DNA of 64,000 nucleotides. Source: Glandiceps talaboti. Lineage: Eukaryota > Hemichordata > Enteropneusta > Spengelidae. A model generated the notes under the pieces. It searched no databases, was not told where the DNA came from, and saw only the letters and a program-made list of their open reading frames with translations. A program made the position numbers and the translations under genes. The stretch covers positions 1,819,123-1,883,122 of the forward strand of contig NC_135569.1 of the NCBI RefSeq assembly GCF_964340395.1, in the 5' to 3' direction. This document shows positions 1-11,477 of this stretch, one piece after another (position 1 is the stretch's first letter; each line of letters starts with the position of its first letter).

Positions 1-425
1 TATTGCATTGTAGACAGACAGGCCACTACCGGACACACCATATACAAAGTGTTGACTTTAGAATACATACACTTTGACATGTTACAATTAATACCTCAGT
101 TGTCTTGCTTGCCATGACCTTATATGGTATGGTTTAGACTATATGACCCATGACCTCATCAGGTGACGCTGAAGAATTGTAATTGTTCTGGTCACGTATA
201 CCATTCAATCCCATAATTCCCTGTGTGCCAAATATGGTGATGCAGTACTCCTCAAGCTGCTAATACTTTTGTTGATACATACTTATTTTGATGTTGTACT
301 GTATTTATTTAGAAGGTTTCACATATGCATAAATGTTTATTAAGTATCAACTAAGGTGTCCTGCTAGCAAGTTGCTGACAACACCCAGACCAGTTTCTCG
401 TTACCCAGGGTAGACATAAAATATC
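1..425. other. Upstream region of the TRIM-NHL gene
   Basis: No gene is recognisable here. A stop codon in frame with the TRIM start lies at 417-419, so the reading frame does not extend upstream. A pyrimidine-containing stretch ending in CAG near 406-408 could be the 3' splice site of a 5'UTR intron, as is common for otherwise intronless TRIM genes, but this is only a suggestion. Confidence 0.5.
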
Positions 426-2642
426 ATGGCTGCCGCAACTGAATCAGAAATTCTGGATGAAATTGGTGAAGATTTCTTGTGTTGTTCAATATGTATGGAG
501 CAGTTTAAAGATCCTAAAATTCTACCATGTCTGCATACATTCTGTCAACAATGTTTAGTCACTCTTTTGAAGACGAAAGGGTCCCTGCAATGTCCGTCTT
601 GCTCTACTCCGTGTCCCATACCAACTGGAGGCGTGTCAAAACTGATGACTAACTTCTTCATGAACAATTGTATTGAAATCTATCACAGACTGAAAGAGTG
701 TTCCAAGGTTGGTCCAATCCAGTGTGAAGGATGCCAAGAGAATACAGCCACTCACAGGTGTGTAGAATGTAAATGTTGTCTCTGTAATACGTGTGTGAAA
801 GCACATAGAAATCTACCATCAACAAAAACCCACCAACTTCTCACCATTGAAGAATACAAAACCAGAGAATCCACACGACCAACAGTTGTACAAACAGTAG
901 GGTGCTGCAGTATCCACCCTAAGAATGAGATTGAATTCTACTGTGACACTTGCCAGGTATCTGTCTGTACAGCCTGTACTATAGTCAATCATCGTATACC
1001 ACAACATGTCCATAGGGACTTGAAAGATGTGGCAGATGAATATCAGATACAGTTAAAAGACATGGTCGACAAACTGAAAGTGAAAGAACAGGAAGCTGAC
1101 AAGAATAAAACTTTAGCCAAGCAGAGCCACAGTCAAATGAATGATAAGTGGAAAGAAGAAGAGAGGAAGGTGAGAATGAAAGTAGAAGAAGTAAGTAACA
1201 AAATAAAGAAAGAGGAGAAGAGATTGATAGATGAGTTGAACAGAGAATATGGGATGAAAATGAAAAGTGCAGCAGTGGATATTGATGAATTGGAATTAAA
1301 ACATGGGAACATTAAGAGTACATGCAGTTATATAGAAACACTGTTGCATCATGGGAATGTTGTTCACCTTCTGTCTACAAAGAAAGCAGCTACTGATCAT
1401 ATCCAACAACTCATCACCATGGAAACCACACCTGAACCACTACAAATGGTCCAATTTCAACCAAGTAAGGCATTTGCTGAGCATGGAATTCTGGGAGATA
1501 TCGTGAAACCTTTGGATGTCTGCATATCCAAATGCACAGTGGAAAACATTCCCAAACAACTATGGAAAGGTGACTCTGCAAATCTACTGATCACAACCAG
1601 AGATTCCAAAGGAAAACAAGTCATCCCCGGACAAGAAGTCAAAGCCAAGGTCAAGAAACCTGATGGATCATGGGAGGACATTGAAGTAACAGATATCAGA
1701 GATGGTACACACAGAGTGACAGTGAATGGAGAAATGGATGGTACATATCAAGTTACCATGACGATAGGTGATCAACCAATACCAGGCAGTCCTGTCATCA
1801 TTCCTATCATCCAAGAATTGGTGAAGACCATTGGCAGTAGAGGCAGTGGGGAAGGACAGTACAATGATCCCTGGAGTGTAGCTATAAACAGAGACAGAGA
1901 TATTGTCACAGCAGACAGACAGAACAACAGATTGCAAGTAACAACCAGAGATGGTAGATTTAAGAAAAACTTGACATTTACGCTTAAACAGGATTATAGC
2001 CCATGTAACATAGCCATATCAAGTGATAATACATACTATAGTTTAGATAATCGTAATAATCGAGTAGTAGTTAGTACTGAAGATGGACATATTATCAGAT
2101 GCTTTGGAGAAAATGAACTGAATGACCCCTGTGGTCTGGCTATCAGCCCTGTAGATGGTAAGGTGTATGTCACAGACAGGGATGGGCATTGTGTTAGGAT
2201 CTATACACAGGATGGCAAGTATATCAAGTCATTCGGGTCACGAGGTAAAGGTCAGGCAGAATTTAATTTTCCATACTTCTTAGCAGTTGACAGTACAGGA
2301 AGAGTGTTTGTAGCAGACAATGGTAACAATTGCATCCAGGTATTCACTGATAGTGGTGAATTTCGGTATGCATTTGGTTGCTATGGTGATAAAGATAGTC
2401 AGCTGGATCATCCTAGAGGTGTGGCCATTGAGAATGATAGATATGTGTATGTAAGTGATAAGCGCCATGTACAGAAGTTTGACATCACTGGTCAGTTTGT
2501 ATGTCGTATTGATAGTGAGAAGGATGGGTTGAATGATCCCTATGGTATAGCATTGACAGATGATGTACCTTGTAGGGTTGTTGTTGTTGACAAGGGCAGC
2601 AAATGTCTCAGAGTTTTGTACAGTAATAACAAAGGTGTATAG
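426..2642 (+). CDS. Intronless TRIM-NHL E3 ubiquitin ligase (TRIM71/TRIM2/3-like)
   Basis: The 738-residue protein has the full TRIM-NHL layout. A C3HC4 RING spans about residues 20-59 (C20, C23, C35, H37, C40, C43, C56, C59). Two B-boxes follow, at about 100-136 and 160-196, then a charged Lys/Glu-rich coiled coil (about 200-310), a filamin/ABP280 immunoglobulin-like domain (about 365-460) and NHL propeller repeats (about 465-735). RING-TRIM proteins act as E3 ubiquitin ligases, and NHL propellers bind RNA or protein partners. Two B-boxes plus filamin plus NHL resemble TRIM71/LIN-41, although TRIM2/3-like sequences share most of this. Intronless members of this class are often amplified in marine invertebrates. 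The ATG is the first after an in-frame stop at 417. No substrate can be inferred. Just after the stop codon, the last part of the coding sequence is duplicated (see 2691-2830). Confidence 0.93.
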   Translation: MAAATESEILDEIGEDFLCCSICMEQFKDPKILPCLHTFCQQCLVTLLKTKGSLQCPSCSTPCPIPTGGVSKLMTNFFMNNCIEIYHRLKECSKVGPIQCEGCQENTATHRCVECKCCLCNTCVKAHRNLPSTKTHQLLTIEEYKTRESTRPTVVQTVGCCSIHPKNEIEFYCDTCQVSVCTACTIVNHRIPQHVHRDLKDVADEYQIQLKDMVDKLKVKEQEADKNKTLAKQSHSQMNDKWKEEERKVRMKVEEVSNKIKKEEKRLIDELNREYGMKMKSAAVDIDELELKHGNIKSTCSYIETLLHHGNVVHLLSTKKAATDHIQQLITMETTPEPLQMVQFQPSKAFAEHGILGDIVKPLDVCISKCTVENIPKQLWKGDSANLLITTRDSKGKQVIPGQEVKAKVKKPDGSWEDIEVTDIRDGTHRVTVNGEMDGTYQVTMTIGDQPIPGSPVIIPIIQELVKTIGSRGSGEGQYNDPWSVAINRDRDIVTADRQNNRLQVTTRDGRFKKNLTFTLKQDYSPCNIAISSDNTYYSLDNRNNRVVVSTEDGHIIRCFGENELNDPCGLAISPVDGKVYVTDRDGHCVRIYTQDGKYIKSFGSRGKGQAEFNFPYFLAVDSTGRVFVADNGNNCIQVFTDSGEFRYAFGCYGDKDSQLDHPRGVAIENDRYVYVSDKRHVQKFDITGQFVCRIDSEKDGLNDPYGIALTDDVPCRVVVVDKGSKCLRVLYSNNKGV

Positions 2643-2690
2643 AGAATACCATCTATAGACATGCAAGATTCATCATCATTGTGGGTACCT

Positions 2691-2729
2691 CATTGACAGA
2701 TGATGTGCCTTGTAGGATGGTGGTGGTGG

Positions 2730-2779
<50 letters not shown>

Positions 2780-2830
2780 GACACATACAACCATTGTCTC
2801 AGCGTGTTTGTACAGTAATCGGGGATGTAG
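2691..2830 (+). repeat. Partial tandem copy of the TRIM gene 3' end, with a TTG microsatellite inside
   Basis: The segment repeats the last ~90 coding bases of the TRIM gene (about 2551-2641) at an offset of 140 bases. The match begins at CATTGACAGATGATGT, resumes around TGTCTCAG and ends near TGTACAGTAAT. Where the gene has a short run of GTT codons (valines of the last NHL blade), the copy carries a TTG/GTT run of roughly 18 units (about 2726-2780). The copy lies past the stop codon, so it should be 3'UTR or intergenic. Confidence 0.8.
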
Positions 2831-2989
2831 CTAATTTTAAAAGTTGCCTTTCAAATGTGAAAAGTTGGCAGTAATATCTACAAATGAGATCAATGAATCT
2901 ACCCATTGCAGGAAATATACTGGTTGAAACAAAGAATGGCGCAGACAAATCATAGTGAGGTAGATGATTGTTTTTGCCAGCTGCCGACC

Positions 2990-3425
2990 TTTACCTACAT
3001 CCCTGGTACTGTAACATATACTATGTCAGCTACCAACCCTTATCTACATCCCTGGTATTGTAACATATACTATGTCAGCTACAGGCCCGTATCTACATCC
3101 CTGGTACTGTAACATATACTATGTCAGCTACCAACCCTTATCTACATCCCTGGTATTGTAACATATACTATGTCAGCTACATACCTGTATCTACATCCCT
3201 GGTACTGTAACATATACTATGTCAGCTACCAACCCTTATCTACATCCCTGGTATTGTAACATATACTATGTCAGCTACAGGCCCGTATCTACATCCCTGG
3301 TACTATAACATATACCGGTACTATGTCAGCTACACGCCCGTATCTACATCCCTGGTACTGTAACATACATGTATACTATGCCAGATAACAGCTGTATCTA
3401 CATCCCTGGTAGTATTACAGATACT
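2990..3425 (+). repeat. 49-bp minisatellite, about 9 copies
   Basis: Tandem units begin with CTACATCCCTGGTA and contain ACATATACTATGTCAGCTAC. Consecutive copies start at 2995, 3044 and 3093, an exact 49-bp period; later copies are more diverged. Short open frames here are by-products of the repeat. Confidence 0.93.
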
Positions 3426-3962
3426 ATGATGTATACCACTTTCAGGGATTGAGAACCAAAGCAATGTAACTTACAGGTATTTCAAAATGACAAGTATATG
3501 ACAAAGACATTTAAAGGTTGATGAAGTCAAATGTGACTAAGACAATACAGTGAATGAACTGATATCCTAAGTAGGGATTCATAGTAATACATATTTTGTA
3601 CATGCATGTGCACCGTGCAACCTCTCCCACCCCTACCCCCACCCCAAATAACTGTACTATATTACTTTGTGATGTGTCAGACCCCATGACTAATGAGTAC
3701 CAGTGTGACATACTCTTGGATTTGCAGGAGTCCAGTGTTCTCTTCTGCCATACTTTCATCAGTACAGTGAGTGACAGTGCATCAGAAAACACCACAAGCA
3801 AGAGTCCGTCATCAGCGTCACCTTCCACCTGTTTCACTTATATTCACTGATTTAATAGAGTGAGGGGGAGAGGTCCCAGATAATCTGAGAGGAAAACTAT
3901 TCCAAAATGACTTTATTTTGGAAGAGATTTTAGTCAAATATATATTTCCAGGTGGAAAGAAA

Positions 3963-4197
3963 TTTCACAATGTTAAAACTAATAGATATGATAAGAGAAA
4001 TTGTCAACATTTCACAATGTTAAAACTAATAGATATGATAAGAGAAATTGTCAACATTTCACAATGTTAAAACTAATAGATATGATAAGAGAAATTGTCA
4101 ACATTTCACAATGTTAAAACTAATAGATATGATAAGAGAAATTGTCAACATTTCACAATGTTAAAACTAATAGATATGATAAGAGAAATTGTCAACA
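3963..4197 (+). repeat. 47-bp minisatellite, 5 nearly identical copies
   Basis: Units contain TTTCACAATGTTAAAACTAA, with a fixed base at 3966, 4013, 4060, 4107 and 4154. The period is exactly 47 bp and the copies barely differ, which suggests a recent expansion. Confidence 0.95.
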
Positions 4198-4289
4198 AAA
4201 ATATAAAACATATTATGCAGTTTGTTATTTTTGCTAACAGTCATTTTAATAAAACTAAGAAAATGTTATTAATAATAAGTACTTATAGT

Positions 4290-4400
4290 AATGTATATTT
4301 TCTATTAATAATAATGATAATAATAAGTTTATTTCTGTGTACAAGCTAGGCCACTGGCCTTTCGGTACATAACTTTATAAAACAATTACAGTTTTCAAGG
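4290..4400 (-). mobile_element. Probable 3' end of a non-LTR retroelement or SINE
   Basis: Read on the minus strand, a GC-richer segment containing GGCCAGTGGCCTAGCTTGTA is followed by AATAAACTTATTATTATCAT and an ATT-rich tail. A short unique 3' end followed by an ATT microsatellite is typical of truncated LINE or SINE insertions in invertebrates. No reverse-transcriptase frame is present, so family assignment is not possible. Confidence 0.4.
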
Positions 4401-4789
4401 TGAAAGGTGAAAGGTGAAAGGTGTCAAAAAATGACAAGAATTTTATGATGTCGTTAGTCGTCTTTTTTTCAAACTATTAAAAATATATTTTGCAAGTCCC
4501 ATGATTACATAAATAGTTTGTGTTTGCATTAAAAGTATAAAGTTTTGATATGTAGCATATGAAGTATAACGTTGGGGAATATAGTGTGATCTATAGTAAG
4601 ATATAAAAACACAAATCATTATGAAATGATATTCATCATCAACTAAATTTTGTGTATATTGTCCATTGATGAAACAATTCATTATGTGTTTAAATGTATT
4701 GGTGTGCTGTAGGTTTTCTTCTGTGTTTGTGTATATGTTCATATGTGTTTGTGTACGTGAGTTTTCATGAGCATGTATGTGTGTATGTT

Positions 4790-5189
4790 CATGTGTATGT
4801 ATGTATGTATGTATGTATGTATGTATGTATGTATGTATGTATGTATGTATGTATGTATGTATGTATGTATGTATGTATGTATGTATGTGTATGTATGGAT
4901 TGTATGTATGTATGTATGTATGTATGTATGTATGTATGTATGTATGTGTGTGTGTGTGTACGTGTTCATGTGTGTGCATGTGTTCATGTATATGTATGTG
5001 TATATGTGTGTGTACTTGTGTGTGTACTTTGTGTGTGTACTTGTGTGTATGTGTATGTGTGTGTGTCTGTGTGTGTGTACTTTTGTGTGTGTGTGTACTT
5101 GTGTGTGTCTGTCTGTCTCTGTGTATGTGTGTGTGTGTACTTGTGTGTGTACTTGTGTGTGTGTGTACTTGTGTGTCTGTCTGTGTGTG

Positions 5190-5220
<31 letters not shown>

Positions 5221-5612
5221 GTATGTGTGTCTGTCTGTCTGTCTGTGTGTGTGTATGTGTGTGTGTGTCTGTCTCTGTGTGTCTGTCTGTCTGTGTGTCT
5301 GTCTGTCTGTCTGTCTGTCTGTGTATGTGTGTGTGTGTGTCTGTATGTCTGTGTGTGTGTCTGTCTGTCTGTCTGTGTATGTGTGTGTGTGCCTGTCTGT
5401 GTGTGTGTCTGTCTGTGTGTGTGTGTCTGTCTGTCTCTGTGTATGTGTCTGTGTCTGTCTCTGTGTCTGTGTATGTGTGTGTCTGTATGTATGTGTGTAT
5501 GTCTGTCTGTCTGTGTATGTCTGTCTGTGTGTGTCTCTGTGTCTGTCTGTCTGTGTGTGTGTCTGTGTGTGTGTCTGTGTATGTATGTATGTGTGTGTAC
5601 ATGTCTACTTTT
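4790..5612. repeat. About 820 bp of TATG/TGTG/TGTC microsatellite
   Basis: A nearly pure TATG tract (about 4795-4945) passes into mixed TG and TGTC repeats up to about 5612. One strand is almost entirely T and G. Long open frames occur on both strands (Met-Tyr-Val-Cys on plus, His-Thr-Tyr-Ile on minus) only because the repeat contains no stop codons. Confidence 0.97.
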
Positions 5613-5629
5613 ATGAAAGGGAACAAAGG

Positions 5630-6375
5630 TCAGGCTGATTTTATGTTAACTGTAAATTCTCTATTCTTTGGAGAAAGTCATTTTCACTAATTCTGCATCA
5701 TTTGACCTCTCTGACAAAGACTCGTGAAACTTTTGCAAGTCTATACAATGGCCCAAAACAGTATGGGAAATAAAAAATTTAGAAGCTTCACATTTCTTCA
5801 AACAATGGCCATACACAGAAGATGCTTCTAACATTATTATGTTTCCAATAATCCCCCCCCCCATACACAACTGACCTCTTACCTCTTATATGTCAGGTTT
5901 GTCAATTGGTGTAATTTTTAATAGAGAGGCTATGTAAACCAGGATTGCTAAAACTGGTTGTCCTGGGTACCCTAAACACAAATAACTGCAGCTAGAATAA
6001 AACCAGCCTCACCTTGTTCCCCATTTAAAGCCCAATGTTTGAATCCTAAGGGCTTGGATTAGACTTATTTTATCAGTACAGCCATGAGGAATAAATGAAA
6101 TCATGATTTTGTCAAGGACCAACCTTTTCTATAAATCTCCCAGAAAACTGTTAAAATAATCCTAATCAAATGCCATGTTATTTTTTTAAAAAGACAAAAG
6201 ATTGTGTAGTTTGGCCACTTGGAGTGCTATTTCAAAGCAGGTCTTGGCTGGTAATGTATATCCTTGTAAATACAGTTATACCGCCTTTGACAATCTTATT
6301 TCTCCAAGTGTTCCATCAAAGGGGACTCAGGTTTAGTAACAGCATACAAATAGAAATGTTGGCAATAAAAAAATA
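5630..6375. other. Non-coding, no recognised feature
   Basis: Unique AT-rich sequence with a short C-run near 5854-5863. No exon-like segment was found on either strand. Confidence 0.6.
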
Positions 6376-6382
6376 TATACCA

Positions 6383-6383
<1 letters not shown>

Positions 6384-6425
<42 letters not shown>

Positions 6426-6426
6426 A

Positions 6427-6497
<71 letters not shown>

Positions 6498-6648
6498 ATT
6501 ACATACATACATACATACATGCATACATACATACATACATACATACATACATACATACATACATACAGACACATACATACACATATACATACATACACAT
6601 ACATACATACATACATAGACAGACAGACATACATACCATATTATCTGA

Positions 6649-6737
<89 letters not shown>
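6384..6737. repeat. CA / TACA compound microsatellite
   Basis: Alternating blocks of CA (6384-6420, 6458-6495, 6651-6737) and TACA/CATA (6430-6458, 6500-6625) make one compound tract. Short frames here are repeat artefacts. Confidence 0.97.
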
Positions 6738-6738
<1 letters not shown>

Positions 6739-6739
6739 C

Positions 6740-8020
6740 ATAAAACCCACTTTGCTACAACTGTACAAGACACACTGCCACAAGGTTATGTGAGTGGAAA
6801 AAATGTACCACATGAGAATGACCTTTGATTGCATACAGCATATATGAGTTAAACATTCTCAATTTCCAATTCATATATTTGTGACTGAGACCTCAGTATT
6901 CTAGGGTAAATAGATATGTATAAATTGATAAACTCTGACATGAAATACATCCAAATAAAACACCTCAATTCTCTATACATTTCTCTGTACACATATTTTA
7001 ATTTGCCAAAAAATGTGTTCATGACATATACATTGCAAAAAGGAAAGAACAATAAAATTGATACTGTGCACACAAACAGAAACAAATTTCATAAAGAAGG
7101 ACTGTCTCACAAAGTATTTGTAAAATCACAAGATTTACATTCTCAGTTTACACATTCAGTCAAAATGAAAAGTTTTTAACGCTGTCACCCCTATTCCCTT
7201 AATAATAGACTGTACTTAACCATAAATAACACAGGGATGATATAAAAATACTGTTTGATGGGGGTGGAAGGCTAAATACAGTGTGCTGGTATATTATGCT
7301 GTTGTAATTTTTGAATATCTATTGTTGCATTTTTACTAGTTACTCATAGTTTTAGTTGCCATGTCAATACTTTGAAATAATGTAACAGGTTGTCAATGTG
7401 ACCTACAACTTTCCTTGCTTTCAACAACACTACAGTACAAGATTTTGAAAGATTTCTCACTGCTACAAATTTTTTCATGACAGAATATTTTTCTTGAAAA
7501 CGAAAATGAAGAATGCTAGCACTGAAGGTGATGTAAATAGTTGAGATCTTTGTACTGACCAATCAATATATTTTGGCAGATTGGGTTAAAGTGGCCATAT
7601 GGATGAGAATTTGGTATTTATTTTGGATTTTTATTTGATAAAACAAATTCCCTATGCTTTTATACTTGAAAAAATAATGTGAAAGAGCATATACCAAGTC
7701 CATGTTCATAACTCATAGTTTCATAGTCAAGTCCAAAACTCACAGAATTTGCTGAAACTATCTTTAATGATAGTTGATAAAAATTATGAATGCATACATA
7801 CAGAACAATAAATAAAGCATGGGTCCATAATATGACAGTTAAGGCCTGTGTATATATCTACTGGTGCGTTTATAAAATAAAAATTTAAAGTTTCTATCTA
7901 TGGATCAACACGTGATACTCTGGTGTGTGGTTATGGGAAGTTACTGAAATCTTCGGTGCATTTCAGTTTTTATCAAATTCTATCAAATTCAACAAAATTT
8001 CTGAATGGTGATTTATAACA
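6740..8020. other. Non-coding, no recognised feature
   Basis: Unique AT-rich sequence between the CA tract and the first large inverted-repeat element. Nothing resembling an exon, RNA gene or element was recognised. Confidence 0.55.
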
Positions 8021-8023
8021 CAT

Positions 8024-8384
8024 AAAACCAGTGACAGGCAAGCATTTTATGAGTGGAATTTGTTCCAACTTGGAAAGTAAATGATTGAATTAGATTAATA
8101 ACACTTGGCACAGCATGTTGGAAGTATAGAGACATGTATGTTTGATAAGAACAGTATTATGGCCTCTTCACATATACAGGAAATGCCAGAGAACTTGAAA
8201 TTCATCTGTGAATGTGAGCTATTGTGTAATGGCCATAAAACTGTTCATATCAAATGATGTAGTGTAATACTTGTCTCTCTACTTCCAACATGCTGTGCCA
8301 AGTGTTATAAAATCCAATTCATTTGTTTACTTTCCCTGTTTCTAACAAGTTCTGCTTGTAAATGTTTGTCTGTCGGTGGTTGTA
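8024..8384. mobile_element. Foldback MITE, family 2, copy A
   Basis: A ~360-bp element with long inverted arms. The left arm contains ACCAGTGACAGGCAAGCATT and the right end is its reverse complement with a few changes (CTTGTAAATGTTTGTCTGTC). Inner arm segments also match in inverted orientation (CACTTGGCACAGCATGTTGG against CCAACATGCTGTGCCAAGTG). Related copies lie at about 25000-25357 and 48753-49046. No coding capacity is seen, as expected for a miniature inverted-repeat element. Confidence 0.85.
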
Positions 8385-8488
8385 CATTGCATGGCAAAGT
8401 AGATTTACAGAGGTTGGATTACTGTATTTGTAGCACTTTGTTTTTACTTATTTTCACACTAGCTCCATCTAGACTAGGTTATCATCAT

Positions 8489-8690
8489 CCTACCTCAGGT
8501 AGGATAGATTTGTGTCTACGTGTAGGAAGGTTACAGCGTAGATGTCTTGTGTTCCCTCCTGACTCCGTCCTGACAGTACATAGCACGAAGTCAGGAGTGT
8601 TTCAGGAAACCTTTCAAAGGTGTCGTAAGTTTCAGGACGCGTTTACGTCTACACGGGCTCCAAACTATCCTTAGTCCTACCTCAGGTAGG
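8489..8690. mobile_element. Small GC-richer element bounded by CCTACCTCAGGTAGG
   Basis: A ~200-bp segment, richer in CG than its surroundings, is bounded at 8489-8503 and 8676-8690 by the near-palindrome CCTACCTCAGGTAGG. The inverted match continues inward imperfectly (ATAG-TTTG, CGTGTAG). This fits a small terminal-inverted-repeat element; no second copy was found in the window. Confidence 0.5.
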
Positions 8691-8929
8691 CAGGCTACTG
8701 ACATAAAACAGCACACATGTATTTCACGGATAGCGTATTGACCGAGGTAAAATTACAGCACTGCAGTATTATTGACTTTGGCGACACAACACATGTCATA
8801 GAAAATCAAGTTTGATATACAAAGGCACTCACGTTAATTTTTTTCCACAATTTTGTCCAAGATGATGCAAACTGACTGTGAAAACCACAATCACTGTAGG
8901 TTTAACTCTTGACTTGGTTTCTGTAACTC

Positions 8930-8985
8930 TATGTAATCACACCCTAAATATAGGGTGTCAGGCTGTAATGGGTTAAGCTCTCTTT
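8930..8985. repeat. Dispersed palindromic motif, copy 1
   Basis: Contains TGTAACTCTATGTAATCACA followed by the palindromic core ACCCTAAATATAGGGT and GTCAGGCT. A clear relative occurs in opposite orientation at about 18020-18085, so this is a dispersed repeat rather than chance. Confidence 0.6.
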
Positions 8986-9372
8986 GATAACCATCAACAG
9001 AGATAACAGAAAAGTTTTTAAAACAACTGTGAAAGTTCACAGAAAACTCCAATCCCTCTCAACAGCTGTTTAAAAAGTTCAAAGATCTGTCTGAAGTTTG
9101 CAAGTTTAATGATTTAGATATCTGTGCTGTGACATCATCCGCCAGTATAACTTTTGTTTATCTTTCATATACTGGGTAATACATGTACCTTTCTGGTATA
9201 TACATAATGGGGAATGGGCTGGGTAAAAATCAAAACTTGTAAAAACAAAGGTAAAGGGCCCTTGCCTGTATGAGGGCGCTAACACTACATGTACTATGAG
9301 GTAGTCAATTACTAGCAATAGAATCTTTGTAGATCTAATGCACTGTACTGAGGCATTCTTCTGTTTTGATAA

Positions 9373-9420
9373 TTTGCAATCCTAACTGAGCATGCTCAGA
9401 TATGAAGGATTATGGGACAA
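9373..9420. mobile_element. Fragment of MITE family 1
   Basis: Contains TTGCAATCC and ACTGAGCATGCTCAG, matching the left end of the fuller copies at 13281 and 23841. The rest of the element is missing. Confidence 0.55.
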
Positions 9421-9579
9421 GTCTTTTAAAACTATATTTGTTTTGACTTCAAAAAAAACAACCCTTTGCCTTCAAGTATCCTCTTGACATGAGAACACAA
9501 TATATTTCATGTGGAGAAAGGGGGAAATCTATGGCTAAACATGGCAGGACAGAGTTATGATATTAAATATGACAAGTTC

Positions 9580-9862
9580 CTGAACAGAACAAAAGTGCAT
9601 GATAGAACAGAAACACACACAACATAAAAGTACACAACAGAACACAAAAGTATACTACAGAACAGAAACACAACATAAAAGTGCACAACAGTATACAACA
9701 CAACACAAGTGTATAACAGAAATGTACATAACAAAACATAAAATGACACAACAGAACACAAAAGTGTACGACAGAACAGAATAGAAAAGTACAGAACACC
9801 TGAGTGCACAGCAGAATAAAAAGTCCACAATACCAGAGTGCACAATAGAACAAAAAAGTTCA
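9580..9862. repeat. Degenerate short tandem repeat rich in ACACAACAGAACA
   Basis: Irregular repeats of about 12-26 bases built from AACAGAACA and AAAAGT words. Open frames on both strands are low-complexity by-products of the repeat. Confidence 0.85.
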
Positions 9863-10677
9863 TCACTCGAGGACAACCTAATACATTCCTTCACAGGAAC
9901 ATGTCTCCTTTTACCTCACCCATTATCATAATTGTAATTTAGAAAAATTGACAAAAAGTCAAATATAATTTGACAGTACTTTCCTCTCATTATCATTTCA
10001 ATTGTTAAAAATTCGTTCTACTTCAAATGTCTCACATTTAGAGCAACTGAAGAAAAAAACTAGTTTGGAAGCATAGCAGGTTGATATTTATTATACAAGC
10101 AATGCATAGTTTTGAGCCTAAAGAAGCTGTCAAACTCAAAGAGAATTCAGCTGCAAAAACTTACTGCAAAAAAACTCATAATTTGAGCAGCTCCCTCATA
10201 TTCAAAACAGGAGTTTACATGACCAATCACAGTGCACTCACATGGCATTATTTAAATTTCTTGATTACCTAATATGGTGTTGTATATTTGAATACAACAG
10301 CTCAAACAATAGAATATTAGAAACATGCCCTTATTTGGTCATCTGTAGATTTCCAAAACAAAATGTCTACAAACAGACAGACAATTAACAATGCATACAC
10401 AAATTCTAAAAATGTGTAAAATGCTGTACAAAGTCACATGCATACAACATCAATATCTTCTGTACAAGGGTTGCTACCCAAAAGTCAATGTTATTGTTAC
10501 CATGGCTACTAAGGAATACTCAGTAGCAAATGAAAAAACAAATCAGAAAGTTTTTATTAAATTCAGCTACTATAGCCCAACTTGGGACACATAATGAAGT
10601 GATATCACCTTCCTAACGGTCTATTTAACAGACTGGTTACAAATTTGTAAAGTTCCCAGAGTGGAAAATTCCTTGTG

Positions 10678-10772
10678 ACAGTACTTCAATGCTGTTTTCA
10701 GCAGAACTTCCATGCTGTTTTCCGCAGCACTTCAACACTGTTTTCAGCAGTACTTCTGTGTAGTTTTCAGCA
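10678..10772. repeat. Short tandem repeat of about 25-30 bp downstream of MIB2
   Basis: Four imperfect units containing CTGTTTTCAGCAG and ACTTC. It lies 3' of the MIB2 stop codon and may be within its 3'UTR. Confidence 0.7.
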
Positions 10773-10919
10773 TTCCACAGGTCTGTCTCAACTATCTCTG
10801 CAAGTGTGAATCAATTCCAGGGCACACAGTGACATCAATGTTTTTGCCTCTACAGATTAATATCAAGCCATCTTTCTTTAACTGCACATACAAGACCCAT
10901 CTGTTTCATTCAGTAAGTT

Positions 10920-11102
10920 AAAGGTGGCCGGATGTTACATTTCCAGTAACTTGAAGGTGACCGGATGTTACATTTCCCTTAAAACTTGAGGGTGACCGGA
11001 TATTACATTTCCAGTAACTTGAGGGTGCATGATGTAATATTTCCAGTACCTTGAGGATGACTGAATGTTACATCTCCAGTAGCATGAGAGTCACAGGATG
11101 TT
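10920..11102. repeat. Minisatellite of about 37-40 bp, 5 copies, downstream of MIB2
   Basis: Units contain GATGTTACATTTCCAGTAAC and TTGAGGGTGACCGG. It lies within 560 bases of the MIB2 stop codon, so a long MIB2 3'UTR would include it. TTTATT motifs (AATAAA on the minus strand) at 10553-10558 and 10087-10092 are possible but unproven polyadenylation signals. Confidence 0.8.
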
Positions 11103-11477
11103 GAGTTAAAGTTTAGTTCGATGACTTCTACCTTTACAACTCTTAAACATGTCTATAATCTGTGAAATATCACACAGCTGAGTTTTTTCCTGGAACCTCT
11201 GTACTCAAAATTGTTTTTATATTCAACATGTATTCCAAACTCCCCATACTATCAGAAGCAAGAGCACAATCGGCACACACTTTTTTCAACAACCCAAGTA
11301 TATGCAGTACAGAGAGGGTAAAAATCTCCCACTACCAGCTCCTACACCAAGGCCATTCTTCAACGAAAACGAAAAATGTAGTCCAAATTTGGTGCAAATA
11401 CTTATACAAAGTCTCTACACAGGTCCTGTTTATTTGTCCTGTACATAAAAAGTGTGCAACCAACACCGTTTGTCTAA

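Noticed and set aside
4443-5690. Several overlapping long open frames (Cys/Val/Met-rich and His/Thr/Ile-rich) on both strands
   Set aside because: They are translations of TATG/TGTC microsatellite, which contains no stop codons in any frame; no domain or codon bias supports coding.
6296-6834. Long His-Thr and Cys-Val frames
   Set aside because: Products of the CA/TACA microsatellite.
8366-8674. 102-codon plus-strand frame
   Set aside because: It runs from the end of one inverted-repeat element through another small element; no domain.
9555-9894. Hydrophobic minus-strand frames resembling membrane proteins
   Set aside because: Low-complexity ACACAACAGAA repeat; the hydrophobicity follows from repeat composition.
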